Source: Candidatus Poribacteria bacterium (lineage in GTDB: Bacteria > Poribacteria > WGA-4E > WGA-3G). Taken from it: a stretch of 35,024 nucleotides of DNA. Below the pieces are notes generated by a model. It did no database searches and was not told where the DNA came from. It saw only the letters and a program-made list of their open reading frames with translations. Below, in pieces: positions 7,310-15,547 of the stretch; within the stretch, counting starts at the first letter, position 1; every line of letters starts with the position of its first letter. A program made the translations under genes and the position numbers. The stretch is taken from NCBI GenBank assembly GCA_028824685.1, contig JAPPCZ010000064.1:1-35024 (forward strand). Reading direction: 5' to 3'.

Positions 7310-8773
7310 TTGGCAGCAGATATAGGACTCATCGGATTAGCCGTGATGGGCGAAAACCTCGCGCTGAATATGGAGAGCAAAGGCTTTGAAGTGGCGGTTT
7401 TTAACCGAACCGTCTCGCGAGTTGATGATTTCATTGCGGGTGCAGCAAACGGAAAAAATATCACTGGCGCTCATTCTATTCCCGAATTCATTGATAAATT
7501 AGATACGCCCCGAAAGATCATATTAATGGTAAAAGCAGGAGAACCGGTAGACGCGTTTATTGAGTTACTCGTTCCACATCTCTCAAAAGGTGACCTGATA
7601 ATTGATGGCGGCAACTCCAATTTCAACGACACTATCCGCCGACACGCGGAACTTTCAGAACAAGGTATCTTATTTATTGGCACAGGAATCTCTGGTGGTG
7701 AGGAAGGTGCATTAAAGGGACCTGCAATGATGCCTGGGGGTTCAGATGAGGCTTATGCACTTGTGGAACCAATCTTTACGAAGATAGCTGCACAAGTAGA
7801 AGGCACACCTTGCTGTTCATACATCGGACCGAACGGTGCAGGGCATTATGTCAAAATGGTGCATAATGGCATTGAATACGGTGATATGCAGCTGATTTGC
7901 GAGGCTTACTCGTTGATGAGGAGTATCTTGGGGATGAACGCCGATGAGATGCACAAGGTTTTCAGTGAATGGAATCAGGGTGAATTAAATTCTTATCTCA
8001 TTGAAATTACAGCTGACATCTTCACACAACGGGATGCAAACGGCATACCTTTTGTTGATGTCGTGCTTGACAAGGCGGGGCAAAAAGGAACTGGTAAATG
8101 GACAAGCATTTCCGCATTAGATCTCGGCATATCCGCGCCTACCATCGCTGAGGCGGTTTTTGCACGCTGTATCTCTGCTATCAAAAACGAACGTGTTGAT
8201 GCATCTGAAGTAATTAAAGGACCGGTTGGCACTTACGACGGAGACCGAGAAGCAGCTTTGCAAGCTATCCACGATGCGCTCTACGCTGCTAAAATCTGCT
8301 CTTACGCACAAGGCTTCGCACTGATGCGCGAAGCAAGTGTAGAAAATGAATGGAATCTTGACCTCGGCAAAATCGCTTTAGGTTGGCGTGGAGGCTGTAT
8401 CATTCGGGCAAAATTCCTGCATCGCATTGCAGAGGCGTTTGAACGAAATCCTGATCTGCCAAATCTGTTGCTTGACTCCTATTTTCGCGGTGTCATAGAG
8501 GCAGCACAACCCCATTGGCGGAATGTGATTAGCACAGCAACGCAGCTCGGTGTGCCGATTCCAGCGTTCAGTTCAGCATTAGCCTATTTCGATAGTTATC
8601 GCAGTAGCAGACTTTCTGCTAATCTTATCCAAGCGATGCGCGATTATTTCGGTGCGCATACCTATCATAAATTGGATGCGGATGGCAACACGGTTGTCGG
8701 AGAAGATGGAGAACCAACAGTATTTCACACCGAATGGATGCTGGAGAACCGCCCAGAAGTTATTGTTGATTAA
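7310..8773 (+). CDS. gnd: 6-phosphogluconate dehydrogenase (decarboxylating)
   Basis: 487 residues, close to the usual 470-490 of the long form. It oxidises 6-phosphogluconate to ribulose 5-phosphate and CO2 while reducing NADP in the pentose phosphate pathway. The N-terminal Rossmann domain has GLAVMGENLALNMESKGF, then the DGGNS motif and the ISGGEEGALKGPAMMPGG substrate loop. The catalytic region includes KMVHNGIEYGDMQLI and DKAGQKGTGKW. The C-terminal tail has YRSSRLSANLIQAMRDYFGAH and ends in a FHTEW segment; the loop before that seems slightly extended. The start is TTG with a full AGGAGG site eight bases upstream. It opens a three-gene unit with the HAD and 2-hydroxyacid dehydrogenase genes. 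Confidence 0.96.
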   Translation: MAADIGLIGLAVMGENLALNMESKGFEVAVFNRTVSRVDDFIAGAANGKNITGAHSIPEFIDKLDTPRKIILMVKAGEPVDAFIELLVPHLSKGDLIIDGGNSNFNDTIRRHAELSEQGILFIGTGISGGEEGALKGPAMMPGGSDEAYALVEPIFTKIAAQVEGTPCCSYIGPNGAGHYVKMVHNGIEYGDMQLICEAYSLMRSILGMNADEMHKVFSEWNQGELNSYLIEITADIFTQRDANGIPFVDVVLDKAGQKGTGKWTSISALDLGISAPTIAEAVFARCISAIKNERVDASEVIKGPVGTYDGDREAALQAIHDALYAAKICSYAQGFALMREASVENEWNLDLGKIALGWRGGCIIRAKFLHRIAEAFERNPDLPNLLLDSYFRGVIEAAQPHWRNVISTATQLGVPIPAFSSALAYFDSYRSSRLSANLIQAMRDYFGAHTYHKLDADGNTVVGEDGEPTVFHTEWMLENRPEVIVD

Positions 8774-8779
8774 AGTAGA

Positions 8780-8796
8780 GGCACACGCCGTGTGCC
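8780..8796. repeat. GGCACACG palindrome between gnd and the HAD gene
   Basis: GGCACACG (8780-8787) and CGTGTGCC (8789-8796) are perfect inverted copies around one base. The palindrome starts 6 bases after gnd and ends 31 before the next ATG. It may attenuate or stabilise the mRNA, or be another repeat copy; no T-run follows. Confidence 0.5.
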
Positions 8797-8827
8797 GTAG
8801 CCCAAGACAGTCTTTTAGGGAGAATTT

Positions 8828-9721
8828 ATGACTCAAGAACCACAACAAGCATTATACGATTTTAAACCGCAACACGATTTTTTTGTCGGGATTGACTCAG
8901 ACGGTTGCGTTTTCAACAGCATGGAGGTCAAGCACAACGACTGCTTCAGCGTGAATGTCGTCAAGCATTTTGGATTGGCATCTATCTCACGACAAGTGCA
9001 TCAGGCATGGGATTTCGTTAATCTCTATTCCACGATGCGCGGTACGAATCGGTTTAAAGCAGTCCTACTTGTGTTTGATTATCTACGTGAAATGTCCCTC
9101 GTGCAGAAGATGGGTTTAGAAATACCGCAACTACAACACTTACGAGAATGGACTGAAACCGAAACAAAACTTGGAAATCCCGCACTTCAGGAAGCGATTG
9201 ATGCCGCAAGCGGTGAAAGACACGATGAATTGAGTCATGTGATGCGATGGAGTCTTGGTGTGAACGAAAGCGTTGCGGAGATTGTCTATAACCTTCCCCC
9301 GTTTCCCGGTGTGCGTGAAGCACTGCAACGACTTCAAGGAAAAGCGGATGTGATTGTTGTTTCTGCTACGCCAGACGAAGCACTCAAACGCGAATGGGAC
9401 GAACACGATATTGACCAATATGTGGCACTAATTGCTGGGCAGGAGATGGGAACGAAAACGGAACATCTTACCATCACTACAAAGGACAAATATCCTGAAA
9501 ATCACGTACTGATGATTGGCGACTCACCAGGAGATTTAAAAGCGGGTCGTAGTGTAGACGCGCTGTTTTTTCCTGTCAATCCCGGTGCAGAAGACACATC
9601 TTGGGCACACTTCCTTGACGAAGGCATAGATCGGTTTTTCAACGGGCAATTTGTTGGGGAATATGAAGACGAGTTGCTCAGCAAATTTCAGGAATTGCTA
9701 CCAGAAACGCCTCCGTGGTAA
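8828..9721 (+). CDS. HAD-superfamily hydrolase (phosphatase-like)
   Basis: 297 residues with the HAD signatures. Motif I is GIDSDGCVFNSM with the nucleophile and acid Asp at residues 23 and 25. A long alpha-helical cap follows (about 35-155), then motif II VVVSATPDE near 178 and motif III/IV MIGDSPGDLKAG near 232. The likely activity is phosphate-ester hydrolysis; the substrate cannot be read from the sequence. The large cap and the position between gnd and a 2-hydroxyacid dehydrogenase suggest a sugar or acid phosphate, which is inference only. The start has AGGGAGAATTT just upstream. The next gene begins 36 bases after the stop, so co-transcription with gnd is likely. Confidence 0.8.
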   Translation: MTQEPQQALYDFKPQHDFFVGIDSDGCVFNSMEVKHNDCFSVNVVKHFGLASISRQVHQAWDFVNLYSTMRGTNRFKAVLLVFDYLREMSLVQKMGLEIPQLQHLREWTETETKLGNPALQEAIDAASGERHDELSHVMRWSLGVNESVAEIVYNLPPFPGVREALQRLQGKADVIVVSATPDEALKREWDEHDIDQYVALIAGQEMGTKTEHLTITTKDKYPENHVLMIGDSPGDLKAGRSVDALFFPVNPGAEDTSWAHFLDEGIDRFFNGQFVGEYEDELLSKFQELLPETPPW

Positions 9722-9757
9722 AACGACGTAGAAAACTGACTAACGAAAGGATTTTAT

Positions 9758-10705
9758 ATGAAGATTTTATTACAACATAGAGTTGAAGGTGAACAGTTAA
9801 AGCGATTAGAAGACATTATTGGTGATGAACATACTTATGTCGCTCCGGGTTCGCGCGACGAAATCGCTGAAGAGGGCAAAGATACAGATATTTTCTTCGG
9901 TTTCTGTAGTGAAGATATTTTTCCACTTCTGCCCAAAATCAAGTGGATTCAGGCATCCAGCGCAGGTATGGACAAACACGTGTATCCTGCAATGCGTGAG
10001 AGCGATGTAATTTTGACAAACGCTGCAGGACTTTACGGAACCCATGTCGCTGACCAAGCATTTGCGCTGTTGCTCGGTATAACCCGTGGTATTCACCATT
10101 TTACACGCAACCAAGATAATCGCCAGTGGGGTGGTAGCAAATCGCCAATGATTGAGGTTGATGGATTCAAAATCGGCATTGTCGGGTTAGGTGGTATCGG
10201 CATGCAAATGGTGAAACGCGCAAAAGGTTTTGACATGCACGTTATCGCTGTGGATGCTTACCGCACCGAAAAACCGGATAACGTAGACGAACTGATGCCG
10301 ATGGATAAACTTGCTGACATGATGAGTCGGGTGGATGTTGTAATGATTGCTTGTCCATTGACTGAGGAGACGCGGGGACTGATCAATGCCGAAAACTTAT
10401 CTGTGATGCAGTCAACAGCATATCTCATTAACGTTGCCCGCGGCCCGATTGTTAAGGAAGACGATTTGATTGAGATTTTACAAGCTGGTAAAATCGCGGG
10501 GGCAGGCTTAGATGTGACAGAAGTTGAGCCACTGGATAAAGAGAGTCCTTTGTGGGACATGGATAACGTTATCATTACACCACACGCGGCGGGTGGGTCG
10601 CAACACCGTATGCGGCGTATCACTGAGTTTTTCTTGGATAATCTTGAGCGGTATTTGAAGGGTGAAGAATTGAAGAATGTTGTAGATAAGCAGCTTGGGT
10701 TTTAG
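9758..10705 (+). CDS. D-2-hydroxyacid dehydrogenase (NAD(P)-dependent)
   Basis: 315 residues, the usual family length. The NAD-binding signature GLGGIGMQMVKRAKGF is near residue 145. Catalytic residues of the family are visible: Arg in NVARGPIV, Glu in TEVEPLDKESPLW, and His in ITPHAAGGS. It interconverts a 2-hydroxy acid and a 2-keto acid; candidates include glyoxylate, hydroxypyruvate or phosphoglycerate-type substrates, and the sequence does not decide between them. It is somewhat divergent at the N-terminus, as in the glyoxylate/hydroxypyruvate reductase group. AAAGGATTTTAT precedes the ATG. It ends the gnd unit; no clear terminator follows. Confidence 0.88.
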   Translation: MKILLQHRVEGEQLKRLEDIIGDEHTYVAPGSRDEIAEEGKDTDIFFGFCSEDIFPLLPKIKWIQASSAGMDKHVYPAMRESDVILTNAAGLYGTHVADQAFALLLGITRGIHHFTRNQDNRQWGGSKSPMIEVDGFKIGIVGLGGIGMQMVKRAKGFDMHVIAVDAYRTEKPDNVDELMPMDKLADMMSRVDVVMIACPLTEETRGLINAENLSVMQSTAYLINVARGPIVKEDDLIEILQAGKIAGAGLDVTEVEPLDKESPLWDMDNVIITPHAAGGSQHRMRRITEFFLDNLERYLKGEELKNVVDKQLGF

Positions 10706-10771
10706 CAATGATTGAATACAAAGGTTAGATCAACTTGGAAACCTGTGGAGACAAATCAATGGATCTGTTAA

Positions 10772-10951
10772 TTGAAAATTGGACGCAAAATTACGCGAAT
10801 GGCATCCAATGTTGCAGCGGAAGTCAGGGAGCGGATTTCGGAAATTATTGACCTTGCAGACCAAGATGTACTGGATATAATGAGATCACGTGCCGTTGAG
10901 CAGGAAGTTTTAGATATACTTGATGAACCTATATCTGCTGAAGGGAAATAA
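10772..10951 (+). CDS. Small hypothetical protein upstream of the DUF433 remnant
   Basis: A 59-codon frame from a TTG at 10772; an in-frame ATG at 10799 would give 50 residues. The translation is acidic and helical, containing VRERISEIIDLADQDVLDIM and VEQEVLDILDEP. I do not recognise it. It ends 18 bases before the ATG of the frameshifted DUF433 gene, so the two could have been one small operon. No good ribosome site is visible, and it could be a fragment of a longer, decayed gene. Confidence 0.35.
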   Translation: MKIGRKITRMASNVAAEVRERISEIIDLADQDVLDIMRSRAVEQEVLDILDEPISAEGK

Positions 10952-10969
10952 CAAGGTGATTACCTAAAA

Positions 10970-11249
10970 ATGAAACCAGAGCAAGTGATAAACCAAGATC
11001 CGGAGATTCACGAGGACACTTGTGTTTACGGGCACCCGTGTTCCCGTGAAAGCACTCATTGATCATCTAAAAGCTGGAGAGAGTCTTGACTATTTCCTTG
11101 AAGAATTCTCCTCTGTTTCTCGGGATCAGGCGATCACTTTTTTGGAATTCGCGTTGATCCAAGCAATCGGATCTAATATATCCAATCCGTTATGTTTAGA
11201 GCCAACGAAGCGTAAAGAGGAGTTCAACCAGGACATGTCATTCAAGTGA
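10970..11249 (+). pseudogene. DUF433 antitoxin-like gene with a frameshift
   Basis: From the ATG at 10970 one frame reads MKPEQVINQDPEIHEDTCV, the usual start of DUF433 proteins. The rest, VFTGTRVPVKALIDHLKAGE and on to the C-terminus, is in a different frame from 11022. Restoring two bases (one TG unit) in TGTG at 11021-11024 would join them as EDTCVFTGTR, a typical DUF433 junction. The body is about 75 residues in the second frame. DUF433 proteins are often VapB-like antitoxins next to PIN-like toxins; no toxin gene is seen here. It is probably broken, unless the shift is an assembly error or translation starts at the GTG at 11022. Confidence 0.7.
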
Positions 11250-11286
11250 CACCAAGTTAATGTTAGTCCCATAGAGGAGTTCAATT

Positions 11287-11658
11287 ATGTTAACAGCTAT
11301 TTTTGTTATGCAAATACTACTAATTGTCCTTTTGATAATAGGCTTTGTAGTTGTTTATCGCAAGCTTACTGAAAGAAGAGTTACAGCTGTATATGAACCA
11401 TTTGTATATAATGATACAAAACTATTTAGGGAGAAAGTGGTTGCAGGTTATCGAATTCGTTATTACTACGATGGTATTCCTTTTGGAGAACCAAGTGAAA
11501 TAATAGTTCACCAGTCGAATGAAGTTGATAGAGAGGCTATCAAAAATGACATTACAAGTGCCCTATCAATTTTGTCAAAAGGCATGATGGCAGCCCTTGG
11601 TGTTCCTCCGATAGAACTTAGTGATATCCAAGACGTAATCAACGAAGTTCTGAATTAA
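11287..11658 (+). CDS. Hypothetical single-pass membrane protein
   Basis: 123 residues, not recognised. The first 25 are a strong transmembrane segment (IFVMQILLIVLLIIGFVVVY) followed by the basic RKLTERR, suggesting an N-terminal anchor with a cytoplasmic body. The remainder is a mixed alpha/beta stretch with the aromatic YRIRYYYDGIPFG and a helical C-terminus. GAGGAG six bases before the ATG supports the start. It converges on the nitrate reductase gene, whose stop is 38 bases further on the other strand. Confidence 0.6.
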   Translation: MLTAIFVMQILLIVLLIIGFVVVYRKLTERRVTAVYEPFVYNDTKLFREKVVAGYRIRYYYDGIPFGEPSEIIVHQSNEVDREAIKNDITSALSILSKGMMAALGVPPIELSDIQDVINEVLN

Positions 11659-11696
11659 GATTTTAACGGACTGTAGTATTTATAGGTTCATCCTAC

Positions 11697-13820
11697 TTAT
11701 GAATCATCATTTTCAATCCGCACAGCGCAAAATTTCAACTCAGGTTGTTTAGACACAGGATCAAACGCTGAATTTGTTACATAATTAGCATTTGTCTCCG
11801 CGTGGAAAAGATCACCCCAATGGAACGGCGTAAACAACAATCCGCGCCGGATTGTATCTGTAACGCGTGCACGCGCATAACACCTACCCCGTCGTCCAAC
11901 AAGATATATCCATTTTCCATCTTCTACCCTGTTTTCCACTGCATCTTCAGGATGTATTTCAACAAAAGGCTCAGGGTCTTTTCGTGTCAATTGTGGCACT
12001 TTACCAGTGCGCGTACGTGTATGCCACTGACTCGCAACGCGCCCAGTCGTCAAACCGAATGGATATTCTACATCAGTGTTCTCATTTGGTGGTTGATAGA
12101 CAGGTGTTTTAAATTGCGCCTTTCCAGATGGCGTGAAGAACTTCCTGCGTGTATAACGTCTGAGCGTTCCAGGGTGTCGTGGATTTGGACAGGGCCATCG
12201 GAGTGACGTTTTTTCAAGACGTTCATTCGTCATCCCCATCTGGTCGCACGGAGTCCCTGCGGTTAACAAACGATATTCATCCCAAATTTCCTCGTGATTG
12301 TGGAAATCAAAGTCTCGTTTGAATCCCATCACCTTTGCTATTTGTGAAAATATCCACCAATCGGGTTTTGCTTCTCCCGGCGGATCCAGAAATTTATCGC
12401 TTCGGACAACCAGACGCTCGCTGTTTGTCATTGTGCCACGTTTTTCTCCCCACTGTGCTGCAGGGAGCAGCACATCAGCATATTCTGCTGTTTCTGTCGG
12501 ATAATAACAATCCTGCACAATCACTAAGTCTGCACGTTTTAGACCTGCTTGAGAAACCTTTGTATCGGGCATGCTCACAGCTGGATTTGTACAGACGATC
12601 CAGAGTGCGCGGACATCACCAGATGCTGCTGCTTCAAACATAGGTACAGCTGTCAATCCAGGTTCCGGATCAATGCTTCCAGGTGGAATTCTCCATGCCC
12701 CTTCAAGATAGGCGCGATGCATATCGTTCGTAACAACACGATATCCAGGCAATTGATGCGACAAGTATCCGACCTCTCTACCGCCCATAGCATTCGGTTG
12801 CCCTGTTAATGAAAAGGGCCCTGCCCCTCTTATGCCAACTTCACCTAACTGAAGATGTAAGTTGATGAGCGCAACGTTTTTATCAACCCCACTTGTGCTT
12901 TGATTAGTCCCCTGACAGTAAAAACTAAGCAAACGGTTGCTCGGTTTTGATAGAAATTCGACAATCTCGTCAATACGCCCCGGATGTATATCGCAGATAG
13001 ACAAGAGTGTATCCTCGTCAAGACTTTCAAGATGATTTTTATACGCACTAAAGTTTTCGGTATTTCTTTGGATAAAACGCTTATCAACACGTCCCATTGC
13101 GAGCAGACGTTTTGCAATAAGTTGCAGGAAAGCAACATCGCTTCCGGGTGCAAGTGGGACATGCACGTCAGAAAATTCTGCTGTCTGGGTGCGGCGAGGG
13201 TCTACTGCAATAATCCGTGCATTGGGTTCTGATGCCCGCCGTTTCCGAATCATTTGGAAAAGGACAGGATGATTTGCCGCCATGTTCGCACCGATTATCA
13301 GAAAGACATCCGCATACTGAATATCATCATAGCAGGTCGGTGGTCCATCTGAACCGAACGCTTGCATATAACCAGCGACTGCAGAAGACATACAGAGTCG
13401 GCTATTCGTATCTATGTTGTTCGTCCGTAGAAATCCCTTGAATAACTTATTAAAAATGTATGAGGTTTCGGTATCCAATTGTCCGGAACCGTAGAGAGCA
13501 AGTGCATCTTTGCCGTGTTCTAACCGAATCTCCTGAAGGCGACTTGCTGTAAAAGCAATAGCTTGTTCCCACGAAACTTGGCGCAGCGTTTCTTCCTTGC
13601 GTTCCCGAATCATCGGGTATGCAAGCCTGCCATCGTGGTTTTGAAACACCTGTTTGAGATGCGCCCCTTTTGGGCAAAGCATACCGAAATTTGGTGCTAC
13701 ATCGTCGTCTGCTGAAATCTTCGTGATTTTGTTATCTTGAACTGTCGCACGAATAACGCAACCGACCCCACAATAAGGGCAAACGGCTTTTCCTGTTGAA
13801 CTTTTCACTGATTTCTCCAT
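11697..13820 (-). CDS. narB: Assimilatory nitrate reductase, molybdopterin type (NarB/NasA)
   Basis: 707 residues, about the size of cyanobacterial NarB. The N-terminal [4Fe-4S] site is Cys14, Cys17, Cys21 and Cys49 (CPYCGVGC and LCPKG). Cys143 in SRLCMSSAV is the molybdenum ligand; it is a Cys codon, not a Sec UGA. The C-terminal dinucleotide-binding domain includes GLTTGRVASQWHTRTRTGK. It reduces nitrate to nitrite in the cytoplasm. It lacks the extra C-terminal [2Fe-2S] domain of NADH-linked NasA, so ferredoxin or flavodoxin is the probable donor. It is last in the minus-strand cluster, 85 bases after the transporter, with a weak ribosome site. Confidence 0.92.
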   Translation of the reverse strand: MEKSVKSSTGKAVCPYCGVGCVIRATVQDNKITKISADDDVAPNFGMLCPKGAHLKQVFQNHDGRLAYPMIRERKEETLRQVSWEQAIAFTASRLQEIRLEHGKDALALYGSGQLDTETSYIFNKLFKGFLRTNNIDTNSRLCMSSAVAGYMQAFGSDGPPTCYDDIQYADVFLIIGANMAANHPVLFQMIRKRRASEPNARIIAVDPRRTQTAEFSDVHVPLAPGSDVAFLQLIAKRLLAMGRVDKRFIQRNTENFSAYKNHLESLDEDTLLSICDIHPGRIDEIVEFLSKPSNRLLSFYCQGTNQSTSGVDKNVALINLHLQLGEVGIRGAGPFSLTGQPNAMGGREVGYLSHQLPGYRVVTNDMHRAYLEGAWRIPPGSIDPEPGLTAVPMFEAAASGDVRALWIVCTNPAVSMPDTKVSQAGLKRADLVIVQDCYYPTETAEYADVLLPAAQWGEKRGTMTNSERLVVRSDKFLDPPGEAKPDWWIFSQIAKVMGFKRDFDFHNHEEIWDEYRLLTAGTPCDQMGMTNERLEKTSLRWPCPNPRHPGTLRRYTRRKFFTPSGKAQFKTPVYQPPNENTDVEYPFGLTTGRVASQWHTRTRTGKVPQLTRKDPEPFVEIHPEDAVENRVEDGKWIYLVGRRGRCYARARVTDTIRRGLLFTPFHWGDLFHAETNANYVTNSAFDPVSKQPELKFCAVRIENDDS

Positions 13821-13905
13821 AGTTAAGAAAGTAAATTACAATATGAAAGACTTTTGTTCCCGTGCTGTTTCTGTAGACAAATTTGGTCTATAACACGCTT
13901 TTAGG

Positions 13906-15261
13906 TTAGACTGGTACATTCCCTGCTTCTGCTTTGAGGCGTTGTTTTTCAGCCAGCGCAGCATCAAATGCTCTTTTCTCCGCGTCTTGCACTGCAGGTG
14001 AGAATCGCACTAAAGCAGTAGCAAATGACGCGACAACAACCATTCCACCGACGAACAGTAAAGCCTGCTGTGTTGTGATACTTTCTGCCCGGAAAAGAAA
14101 ACCAGCGGCAACTGCTCCAGCATTTCCACCAGCACCAACAATACCAGCAACTGCTCCTAATGCTTTCCGATTGATAAATGGCACAATACCAAACGTTGCC
14201 CCTTCAGACATCTGCACAAAGAGACTGAAGACAATCATTGTTCCAACGGCAATGACAAGGACTGCCATCTGTGAGAACAGCATAAGCATAATACCTTCAC
14301 CTAACAGTACAATAAACAGAAACAGAACACGCCCGCGTAGCCCCATGTTTTTCGCAAAGAAATCGGAGAAAACACCGCCAACTGTGCGTGCAAAGATGTT
14401 CATCAAACCGAACAAACCTGCAATGAGACCTGCCGTTTGGACATCTAATTGGAAGCGGTCGTGATAGTAGAGTGCGGCAATATTATTAATGGTAAGTTCT
14501 ACACCGAAACATGCAGCGTAAATGAAAAACAGTGCCCAAACGCGATAATCCTTAATTGCAAGCATGAGGGATTCCATGCCTTTGCCTTTAGCAGGTTCAA
14601 GGTCACCTCGCTCGCGCAATTCCTTATAGTCGCCATCCGGTGCATCTTGGGTGGTGAAGTAATAGACGAATCCCATGACAAACAGAGCAATTCCTGGAAC
14701 AATCATCGCCAATCGCCAACTAAGAAATTCATTCACACCAAAACTCAGGATTGCCATGAAAATGAGCGGCATGACCATCTGGGTAACACCTCCGCCCAGA
14801 TTTCCCCAACCTGCGGTCGTTGCATTCGCTGTGCCAACACAATTTGGAGCGAACATCACTGAAGTGTGATACTGCGTGATGACAAATGATGCTCCAATGG
14901 CACCAATTGCTAACCGGAATAGCAGAAACGTTTTGTAATCCTGTGCAAGTCCAATACCCATCACTGGTATTGAGCCAAGAATAAGCAGCCATGTATACGC
15001 CTTTCGAGACCCGATTCGGTCGCAGAGCGGACCAATGAGTACTCTGACCAACACTGTAATCGCAACAGAAGCGATGATCGTGTTACCAACTTGTGCTTTC
15101 GTCAACATCAAATCTTCGCGCACAATTGCCATGAGTGGTGCAATTCCGAACCAACCGAAAAAGGCTAAGAAAAACGCGAACCACGTTGTATGGAAGGTGC
15201 GCATCTGAACTGTTTTTAGACTAAATAGTTTTATTTCTGTTGCTTTATTTTTTATATCCAT
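13906..15261 (-). CDS. Nitrate/nitrite transporter (MFS, NNP family)
   Basis: 451 residues with about 12 hydrophobic segments. It imports nitrate, and possibly moves nitrite, across the cytoplasmic membrane. Family signs are FHTTWFAFFLAFFGWFGIAP at the first segment, the MFS loop motif GPLCDRIGSRKAY, and the nitrate signature region GWGNLGGGVTQ in segment 5. A second Gly-rich signature, GIVGAGGNAGAV, is in the C-terminal half. The tail after about residue 415 is hydrophilic and helical. AGG lies upstream of the ATG. It sits between nirA and narB, which supports an assimilatory role. Confidence 0.92.
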   Translation of the reverse strand: MDIKNKATEIKLFSLKTVQMRTFHTTWFAFFLAFFGWFGIAPLMAIVREDLMLTKAQVGNTIIASVAITVLVRVLIGPLCDRIGSRKAYTWLLILGSIPVMGIGLAQDYKTFLLFRLAIGAIGASFVITQYHTSVMFAPNCVGTANATTAGWGNLGGGVTQMVMPLIFMAILSFGVNEFLSWRLAMIVPGIALFVMGFVYYFTTQDAPDGDYKELRERGDLEPAKGKGMESLMLAIKDYRVWALFFIYAACFGVELTINNIAALYYHDRFQLDVQTAGLIAGLFGLMNIFARTVGGVFSDFFAKNMGLRGRVLFLFIVLLGEGIMLMLFSQMAVLVIAVGTMIVFSLFVQMSEGATFGIVPFINRKALGAVAGIVGAGGNAGAVAAGFLFRAESITTQQALLFVGGMVVVASFATALVRFSPAVQDAEKRAFDAALAEKQRLKAEAGNVPV

Positions 15262-15315
15262 TATCTTTACCTAATTTATATTTCCTTTTAGTTGTCAGTA
15301 GTTGTTGAGTTTAGT

Positions 15316-15521
15316 TACGCTCTACCCATAGCCGTTAATTTAAGGGATAAACCCGTTGTGGCAGTGTCTTCAGTCCCGACAAATGCCAAAAGCGTATTTG
15401 GCGTTGATTTGGTAGGGACTAAAGAGGATAAACCCAATAGCGATGTGTATCGAACAGTGATCATAATAATTTCTATGTTTTCTTAAATTGACACCTATGG
15501 GGTTTCACTACGCTCTACCCA
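15316..15521. repeat. 13-bp direct repeats bracketing a hairpin, nirA-transporter gap
   Basis: TACGCTCTACCCA occurs at 15316-15328 and again at 15509-15521. Between them is the hairpin at 15372-15420. The 286-base gap between nirA and the transporter gene contains no convincing gene. The repeats could be flanks of a small inserted element or copies of a dispersed motif. Confidence 0.5.
15372..15420. repeat. AGTCCC hairpin repeat, family III
   Basis: AGTCCC (15372-15377) pairs with GGGACT (15415-15420). CAAA (15380-15383) pairs with TTTG (15408-15411), and GCCAAA (15385-15390) with TTTGGC (15397-15402). The core AATGCCAAAAGCG and GCGTTGATTTGGTA are shared with the hairpin at 6448-6502. It lies within the nitrate cluster and could influence transcription between nirA and the transporter. 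Confidence 0.6.
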
Positions 15522-15547
15522 ACCAATATTTGATCGTTATTTCCAGT

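Noticed and set aside
11697..13820. Second selenoprotein in the molybdopterin reductase
   Set aside because: The molybdenum-ligand position is a normal Cys codon (Cys143) and no in-frame TGA occurs.
15292..15486. 64-codon frame between nirA and the transporter gene
   Set aside because: It runs through the family III hairpin and the direct repeats, so it reflects repeat sequence and not a gene.
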